Source of the DNA: CAYWNK01 sp047639615
GTDB taxonomy: Bacteria > Planctomycetota > UBA1135 > GCA-002686595
Assembly (NCBI GenBank): GCA_047639615.1
Contig: JBLIOL010000077.1
Coordinates: 1-18,055, forward strand
Direction: 5' to 3'
Length of the DNA: 18,055 nucleotides
Within the stretch, counting starts at the first letter, position 1. Every line of letters begins with the position of its first letter. The position numbers and the translations under genes were made by a program. The notes under the pieces were generated by a model. The model was not told where the DNA came from. It did not search any database and worked only from the letters and a program-made list of their open reading frames with translations. Below are positions 13,329 to 18,055 of this stretch, piece by piece.

Positions 13329-16088
13329 ATGCGTCCTCTCCGCAGCATCTCGGTACACATGCCCACCTGGCATGGCCTCGAATTCCTAGACCGCGTCCTA
13401 GCCGCTCTAGATGGTCAGGTTTTGGACCTGCCTTGGGACCTGCACGTGATCGATTCGGGCTCCACCGACGGCACCTGGGAGCGGCTCCAGAGCTGGCAGC
13501 AGGAGTCCCCGGTGGACGTGCATCTGGCGCGCATCCACAACGTGGAATTCGACCACGGCGATACACGCAACATGCTGGCGGCGAGCTCCAAGGGTGACCT
13601 CTTGGTCTTCATCACCCAGGATGCGATTCCGGGATCGCCCACCTGGTTGGCGGATCTGGCGCGCAACTTTGAGGACGAGCAGGTGGGCGCAGCCTACTGC
13701 CGCAACATTCCGCGACCCGACGCGCGCCTCTCGACCATGGTCATATCGGCCACGGATCCAGGCTACGCCAGAGAGCGCCGCGTGCAGGCGCGGCCCGCGC
13801 GCGAGGTCTACGATCAACTGAGCGTCGAAGAGCGCCGGCACCTATTCAATTTCAACGACGTGGCTTCGGCCCTGCGCCGCGAGTTGTGGGAGCGCCATCC
13901 CTTCCCGCGCGCCAACTTCGGCGAGGACGTGCTGCAGGCGCGTGCACTGATCGAGGCTGGCTTCAATATCGTCTACGACGCCGATGCGGTCGTCGAGCAC
14001 AGTCATGACTACAACCCCGACCAGGCCTACCGGCGCGCCTATGTGGACGGGCGTTTCAACGCGGAGTGGCTCGATCGTGTGCCCGTGGCCGACGACAGCG
14101 CCGTTCGCATTCTGGTGGAACGCTGCGAGGAACAGGACGCGGCTACCCTAGCCGAGCTGCCCGGTGGGGCCAGTGCTGGGCCCGAGGTGTTGGCCGAGCT
14201 GGGTGCCCTGCGCAGTGCCACCTTCCAGGGCCTGCTCGACGGCGGCCGCACGGGCGTGCGCCATGCGCGCACGAGCCTGCGCGAAGCGGTCCCGCTCAAG
14301 ATCCTCTACGTGGTGCACGGCTTCCCCCCGGATACCTGGGCCGGAACCGAGGTCTACACCCTAAGCCTGGCGCGCGAGATGCAGCGCCGCGGCCATAGCG
14401 TGTGCGTGCTGACACGTTCGCCGGCGCGCTCCGAGGACGAAGCTGATTTCGAGGTCATCGAAGACACCTTTGAAGGCCTGCGCGTGCTGCGCCTGGTGCA
14501 CCGCCTCGAGCACGGCTCCCTGCGCGAATCCTTCAATCAACCTCGTGCCGAGGCCGCCTTCCGGCGCGTACTGCTGCGTGAGCAACCGGACGTGGTGCAC
14601 TTCCAGCACCTGATCCACCTCTCCGCCGGCTTGGTTCCCATCGCTAAGGGCTTCGGCCTAGCCACGGTGGTGACCTGTCACGACTACTGGGCCCTGTGCC
14701 CACGGGTGCAGATGATTCGGCCCGATGGCGCCCTCTGTCCCGAGGCCATGGGCAGCGGTTGCTACGCGTGCGTCAAGGAGCGCGGCCTGGCTGCCGTGCC
14801 CGCCATGCACGCGGCGGACCGCCTGTTGGCTCCGGCCATGCTGGGTTTGGCCCACGCTGCGGAGTCGGGCGTGCTCGGTGACGGTTTGGTCCATCGCGGC
14901 ACTGAGTATCTGCACCTGCGCGAGCGTCAAAGCGAAGTGCCGGCGGCCTATGCCGCCGCCGACCTGCGCATCAGTCCGAGCCGCTTCCTGCGCGACATGT
15001 ACTTGGACTCGGGCCACTTCGATCCGCACCGCTTCCTGTTCAGCGACAACGGCATGCGCACGGATCATGTGTCGGCCCTGGAGAAGACACGCGAGCCCAA
15101 GGGGCGCATCCGCTTCGGCTTCATCGGCACTCTGGTCTGGTACAAGGGTGGCGAGGCTCTGATCCGCGCCATGCAGCGCCTGGAGGGCAGCGGTTGCGTG
15201 CTCAACGTACACGGCAGCTGGGACCCGGAAGGGGACGAGCACCATCGCTTGCTGCAGGACTTGGCCGGCGACAACGTGAACTTCCTGGGGCGCTTCGACA
15301 ACTCGCTCCTGGCCGAGGTCTACGCCGAGATTGACGTGCTGGTGGTGCCCTCCATCTGGTATGAAAACTCACCGGTGACCATTCACGAGGCCTTCCTCTG
15401 CGGCACTCCCGTGGTGGCTAGCGACATCGGCGGCATGGCCGAGTATGTGCGCGACGGGGTCGACGGCTTGCAGTTCAAGATGGGCGACGACGTGGATCTA
15501 GCGCGGGTCATGCAGCGCTTCGTGGACGAGCCCGACTTGCTCGAGAGCCTGCGCCAGGAGTTCCCCGAGATCAAAACCATCGACTCCAACGGCGCCGAGA
15601 CCGAATTCCGCTATCGCGCCTTGGCCTGCATGGATCGCACGGCTGAGGTCGGCCCGCATCTTCTGCTGGAGCGCCCCGGTCCCGATAGCATCGCGCGCAA
15701 TGGCGAGGTCGAGCCCCAGGGGCCCGACATGTTGTTGCTGCGGCCTGGCGCCAACGCGGAGTACTCCGTCATGGGCCTGGCCGGCGGACCCGTGCAGGTG
15801 GTGGTCGATGTCTTCGCCCTGGGCGTGGAACCCGACGTGCTGCACGGCGGCCAATTGCTGCTCGACGGCGAGGTCGTGGGGGAAATGCCCCCGCGCTCTT
15901 CGGCGGGGGAGGACGAAATCCTGCGTTTCGTGCTCGATGCGGAGCTCAGTGCCACGGCCCAGCGCTTGCAACTCTCGGCCATGTGCCCTGGGGAGGACGC
16001 GCATCCCTACCTGCGCATCAAGCGCGTGGCGATACAGACCAGGCCGCGCGGATTGGCTGCGGCAGCGGCTGCGGAGGCAAGTCAGTGA
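13329..16088 (+). CDS. Multidomain glycosyltransferase: GT2 + GT4 + C-terminal beta domain
   Basis: 919 residues from the ATG at 13329; the frame stays open to a TTG at 13284, which lies inside a terminator-like stem and is rejected. Module 1 (about 1-265) is GT2: SISVHMPTWHG, VIDSGSTDGTW at 40-50, EFDHGDTRN at 73-81, FITQDAIPG at 94-102, FNFNDVASALRREL at 173-186 and FGED at 197-200. Module 2 (about 323-770) is GT4/GT-B: ILYVVHGFPPDTWAGTE at 325-341, HDYWALCPR at 451-459 with five cysteines between 450 and 481, FGFIGTLVWYKG at 596-607, and the E-x7-E-type donor site at YENSPVTIHEAFLCGTPVVAS (678-698). Module 3 (about 776-908) is a beta-rich stretch of unknown family. Two sugar transfers in one chain suggest sequential additions to one glycan. 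No signal peptide or membrane segment. Coupled to the next gene by a GTGA overlap. Confidence 0.88.
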   Translation: MRPLRSISVHMPTWHGLEFLDRVLAALDGQVLDLPWDLHVIDSGSTDGTWERLQSWQQESPVDVHLARIHNVEFDHGDTRNMLAASSKGDLLVFITQDAIPGSPTWLADLARNFEDEQVGAAYCRNIPRPDARLSTMVISATDPGYARERRVQARPAREVYDQLSVEERRHLFNFNDVASALRRELWERHPFPRANFGEDVLQARALIEAGFNIVYDADAVVEHSHDYNPDQAYRRAYVDGRFNAEWLDRVPVADDSAVRILVERCEEQDAATLAELPGGASAGPEVLAELGALRSATFQGLLDGGRTGVRHARTSLREAVPLKILYVVHGFPPDTWAGTEVYTLSLAREMQRRGHSVCVLTRSPARSEDEADFEVIEDTFEGLRVLRLVHRLEHGSLRESFNQPRAEAAFRRVLLREQPDVVHFQHLIHLSAGLVPIAKGFGLATVVTCHDYWALCPRVQMIRPDGALCPEAMGSGCYACVKERGLAAVPAMHAADRLLAPAMLGLAHAAESGVLGDGLVHRGTEYLHLRERQSEVPAAYAAADLRISPSRFLRDMYLDSGHFDPHRFLFSDNGMRTDHVSALEKTREPKGRIRFGFIGTLVWYKGGEALIRAMQRLEGSGCVLNVHGSWDPEGDEHHRLLQDLAGDNVNFLGRFDNSLLAEVYAEIDVLVVPSIWYENSPVTIHEAFLCGTPVVASDIGGMAEYVRDGVDGLQFKMGDDVDLARVMQRFVDEPDLLESLRQEFPEIKTIDSNGAETEFRYRALACMDRTAEVGPHLLLERPGPDSIARNGEVEPQGPDMLLLRPGANAEYSVMGLAGGPVQVVVDVFALGVEPDVLHGGQLLLDGEVVGEMPPRSSAGEDEILRFVLDAELSATAQRLQLSAMCPGEDAHPYLRIKRVAIQTRPRGLAAAAAAEASQ
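16073..16077 (+). promoter_or_regulatory. Ribosome binding site that fixes a GTG start
   Basis: GGAGG lies seven bases before the GTG at 16085. This spacing, plus the GTGA overlap with the stop of the preceding gene, decides the start. An in-frame ATG at 15983 would add 34 residues that merely read through the previous gene in another frame. Confidence 0.75.
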
Positions 16089-17335
16089 GCGCCATCGATC
16101 TGGAACTCACTGGCGATCTGCACGTGCCCGTGGTGGAGCCCTTGGTGGGCGACGACGTGCCGCGGGTCAGTATCGTGGTGCTCAACTGGAACGGCCTGCG
16201 CCACCTGGAGGGCTTCTTCAGCAGCGTCGAAGCCTTGGACTATCCGAAGGACAAGCTCGAAGTACTGCTGGTGGACAACGGCTCCGACGACGGTAGTCAG
16301 GCCTTCGTGCGCAAGCGCGCGCCCTGGGCCCGGCAGATCGAGCACCCGCGCAACCTGGGCTTCAGCGTGGGCTGCAACGACGGCGCCGGCAATGCCGACC
16401 GGGCCGAGATCCTGGTCTTCTTGAACAACGACCTGCGCGTGGAGCCCGGCTTCCTGCGCGCGCTCGTGGCGCCCATCACCGAGGGCACCTGCGTGGCCAC
16501 GGGCGGGCGCATGTACTCCTGGGATGGCAGTTCCTTGGACTCCGCCGGTGGGGGTATGAACTTCCACGGCATCGGCATCCAGCGCGGCTATCGCCTGGCG
16601 GATAGCCCCGAGTTCAACCGCCCGCGCAAGACGCTCTTCGCCTGCGGCGGTGCCATGGCCATGGACGCCAGTGTGTTCCACGAGCTGGGCGGCTTCGACG
16701 GCGAGTTCTTCGCCTACTACGAGGACGTGGACCTGGGCTGGCGCACGTGGCTCGCCGGTCACGAGGTGCACTACGTGCCTGGAGCGGTGTGCTATCACCA
16801 CCACTCGAGCACCTCACGGCGCGTGCCGGTGGAGCGTCTTCGACGGCTGCAGGTACGCAATCCGTTGCTGGCTTGCTTCAAGAACTACGACGACGAGAAC
16901 CTGCGGCGCATTCTGCCGGCCATGTTGGCCCTGGCCACGCGCCGGGCCTTGCTCATGGCGGGCCCCATGGATGGCGAGCGCTACCGCATCGAAGATCTGA
17001 CCAGCTTGCCTGGCGGTGGTCTGTGGGATCGCTTCAAGAGCTACCTGAGCAAGCGCCGCAACTCACACCAGGCCGTGCCGCGCGCGGCGGTGGCGGATCT
17101 CTTGGCCATCAATGACTTGATCGGCAACTGGAGTCACTGGCAAGAGCACCGCAACCAGGTGCAGTCCCTGCGGAAACGCGACGATGCGGAAATCCTCCCG
17201 CTCTTCCTACGGCCCATGTGGTGCATCGAACCCGAGGGCGGCTACCAGGACTTGCAGGCGGGGATCAGTTCCTTGTTCGGAATCGACGAGCTCTTCGCAG
17301 GATTGACTACCCTTGAGGAGGACCCCAAGGGATGA
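16085..17335 (+). CDS. GT2-family glycosyltransferase (WbbL/rhamnosyltransferase-like)
   Basis: 416 residues starting at GTG 16085. Landmarks: VSIVVLNWNG at 28-37, VLLVDNGSDDGS at 60-71, HPRNLGFSVGCNDG at 87-100, FLNNDLRVEP at 112-121 with the N-N-D metal-binding position, FACGGAMAMDASVF at 185-198 and YYEDVDLGWRTW at 211-222 holding the putative catalytic Glu-Asp. This ordered set is that of the N-x-x-N-N-D class of GT2 enzymes, which includes rhamnosyltransferases of O-antigen and cell-wall polymers. After about residue 245 there is a helical C-terminal region of about 170 residues with no motif I recognise. No signal peptide or membrane span. The start overlaps the stop of the upstream fusion glycosyltransferase and the stop overlaps the next start (ATGA), so the three are made from one message. 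Donor sugar is unknown. Confidence 0.88.
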   Translation: MSAIDLELTGDLHVPVVEPLVGDDVPRVSIVVLNWNGLRHLEGFFSSVEALDYPKDKLEVLLVDNGSDDGSQAFVRKRAPWARQIEHPRNLGFSVGCNDGAGNADRAEILVFLNNDLRVEPGFLRALVAPITEGTCVATGGRMYSWDGSSLDSAGGGMNFHGIGIQRGYRLADSPEFNRPRKTLFACGGAMAMDASVFHELGGFDGEFFAYYEDVDLGWRTWLAGHEVHYVPGAVCYHHHSSTSRRVPVERLRRLQVRNPLLACFKNYDDENLRRILPAMLALATRRALLMAGPMDGERYRIEDLTSLPGGGLWDRFKSYLSKRRNSHQAVPRAAVADLLAINDLIGNWSHWQEHRNQVQSLRKRDDAEILPLFLRPMWCIEPEGGYQDLQAGISSLFGIDELFAGLTTLEEDPKG

Positions 17336-18021
17336 AACTCTCCATCGTCATGCCGATCTACAACGAGGAAAACACCCTCGAGCAGATCGTCGAGCGTGTG
17401 CTCGCAACACCCTTCGAGAAGGAGTTGTTGCTTGTTGACGATGGTTCGGTGGATCGCAGCCGCGAGATCATGGGGCGTTTGGAAGCGGCGCACCCTGAGA
17501 TCCGCTGCTTTTACCACGAGGTGAATAGCGGCAAGGGCAGCGCGCTCTCCACTGGCTTCAAGCAGGTCGAGGGCGACCTGGTGGTGGTGCAGGACGCGGA
17601 CCTGGAATACGACCCGAACGACTACGGTGCCCTGATCGAGCCTATCCAGGTCGGCCGGGCGGATGTGGTCTACGGCAGCCGCTTCCTGGGGCGCGATGGG
17701 GAGCGCGTGCACTTTTTCTGGCACACCCTGGGCAACCGCCTGCTGACGGGCCTCTCCAACCTGCTGACGGGGCTCAAGCTGACCGACATGGAGACCTGCT
17801 ACAAGGTCTTCAGGAGCGACGTGGCCCGGGACCTGGATATCCGCTCGCGGACCTTCGCAGTAGAGCCCGAAATGACAGCCAAGTTCGCCCGGCGCGAATT
17901 ACGCGTGGTGGAGGTCCCGATCTCTTACGAGGGCCGGAACTACAACACCGGCAAGAAGATCGGCATCAAAGACGCCTTCATTGCGGTTTGGGCCATCGTG
18001 CGCTGGCGTTTCGCCGGCTGA
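17332..18021 (+). CDS. GT2-family glycosyltransferase, dolichol-phosphate mannose synthase-like
   Basis: 229 residues, ATGA-coupled to the upstream gene, with GAGGAGG at 17315-17321 ten bases before the ATG. Motifs: SIVMPIYNEENTL at 4-16, LLLVDDGSVDRS at 32-43, NSGKGSALSTGF at 65-76, VVQDADLEYDP at 85-95 with Asp88 and Asp90 as the metal-binding D-x-D, YGSRFLG at 114-120, TDMETCYKVF at 151-160, and VEPEMTAKFARR at 177-188. These are the hallmarks of DPM1/polyprenyl-phosphate sugar transferases, which move a sugar from a nucleotide donor to a lipid phosphate on the cytoplasmic face. The protein stops after the catalytic domain: there are no C-terminal transmembrane helices, so it is the short, soluble type. 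In this context it may charge the lipid carrier for a surface polysaccharide. It is the last complete gene of the window. Confidence 0.9.
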   Translation: MKLSIVMPIYNEENTLEQIVERVLATPFEKELLLVDDGSVDRSREIMGRLEAAHPEIRCFYHEVNSGKGSALSTGFKQVEGDLVVVQDADLEYDPNDYGALIEPIQVGRADVVYGSRFLGRDGERVHFFWHTLGNRLLTGLSNLLTGLKLTDMETCYKVFRSDVARDLDIRSRTFAVEPEMTAKFARRELRVVEVPISYEGRNYNTGKKIGIKDAFIAVWAIVRWRFAG

Positions 18022-18026
18022 TTGAG

Positions 18027-18055
18027 CCCTCAGTGGGCCCTCAGTGGGTCCTCAG
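18027..18055. repeat. 11-base tandem repeat CCCTCAGTGGG, cut by the window end
   Basis: Two perfect copies of CCCTCAGTGGG (18027-18037 and 18038-18048) are followed by TCCTCAG, a third copy with one change that runs to the last base. The array starts six bases after the glycosyltransferase stop and very likely continues beyond the window. Each unit can fold on itself (GCCC-TCAGT-GGGC), so it could be a transcription-end structure, a small minisatellite or a protein-binding array. Confidence 0.7.

Noticed and set aside
16082..16804. A 240-residue minus-strand open frame opposite the rhamnosyltransferase-like gene
   Set aside because: Rich in His, Val and Ala, as expected from the reverse of GC-rich codons; no recognisable motif.
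1..18055. A mobile element, prophage or genomic island
   Set aside because: No transposase, integrase, tRNA attachment site, flanking repeats or obvious change in base composition was found.

Overview
This is an 18 kb, visibly GC-rich, gene-dense chromosomal segment with no rRNA, tRNA, CRISPR array, insertion sequence or phage gene that I can see. The gene content (a bacterial-type SMC, M14-like proteins carrying the DxDGDG and DPxGxW motifs, a glutaminyl-cyclase-like M28 lipoprotein, the PrkA-DUF444-SpoVR trio and many GT2/GT4 glycosyltransferases) fits a free-living Gram-negative-type bacterium. Planctomycetota is my best guess; Myxococcota or Acidobacteriota are not excluded. The assignment is inference, since no marker gene here settles it.

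Layout. Positions 1-2786 hold the C-terminal part of an SMC chromosome-condensation ATPase (hinge, second coiled coil, C-terminal head), cut by the window start. Next come two exported or secreted proteins, 2862-4400 and 4397-5440, joined by an ATGA overlap. Both look like zinc carboxypeptidase (M14) domains whose metal-binding residues have been replaced, so I read them as tandem pseudo-peptidases. They converge, with a 14-base overlap, on a minus-strand M28 / glutaminyl-peptide cyclotransferase-like lipoprotein (5427-6449) that keeps its metal site. A 290-base divergent intergenic region (6450-6739) with two dyad-symmetric elements separates it from the plus-strand block.

Positions 6740-11326 carry the conserved stress/sporulation trio: PrkA (AAA+ kinase/protease), DUF444 (YeaH/YhbH, a von Willebrand A protein) and SpoVR (YcgB). 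They are tightly spaced and carry good internal ribosome binding sites, so this is an operon. Fifty bases later is a stand-alone PD-(D/E)XK nuclease of RecB/Cas4 type with four cysteines placed for an iron-sulfur cluster. It is followed one base later by a GT2 glycosyltransferase (12314-13231). After a terminator-like hairpin comes a coupled cassette: a 919-residue GT2-GT4-beta-domain fusion (13329-16088), a rhamnosyltransferase-like GT2 (16085-17335, GTG start) and a dolichol-phosphate-mannose-synthase-like GT2 (17332-18021). The window ends in an 11-base tandem repeat that runs off the edge.

Working together: the left part is chromosome maintenance plus an envelope peptidase-like group, the middle is the PrkA stress module, and the right part assembles a surface polysaccharide or glycoconjugate. 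Nothing here proves a new multi-gene system. The most unusual items are the paired inactive M14-like proteins, the iron-sulfur nuclease coupled to a glycosyltransferase, the three-module glycosyltransferase fusion, and the recurring absence of a Shine-Dalgarno sequence before lead genes but not before internal operon genes.
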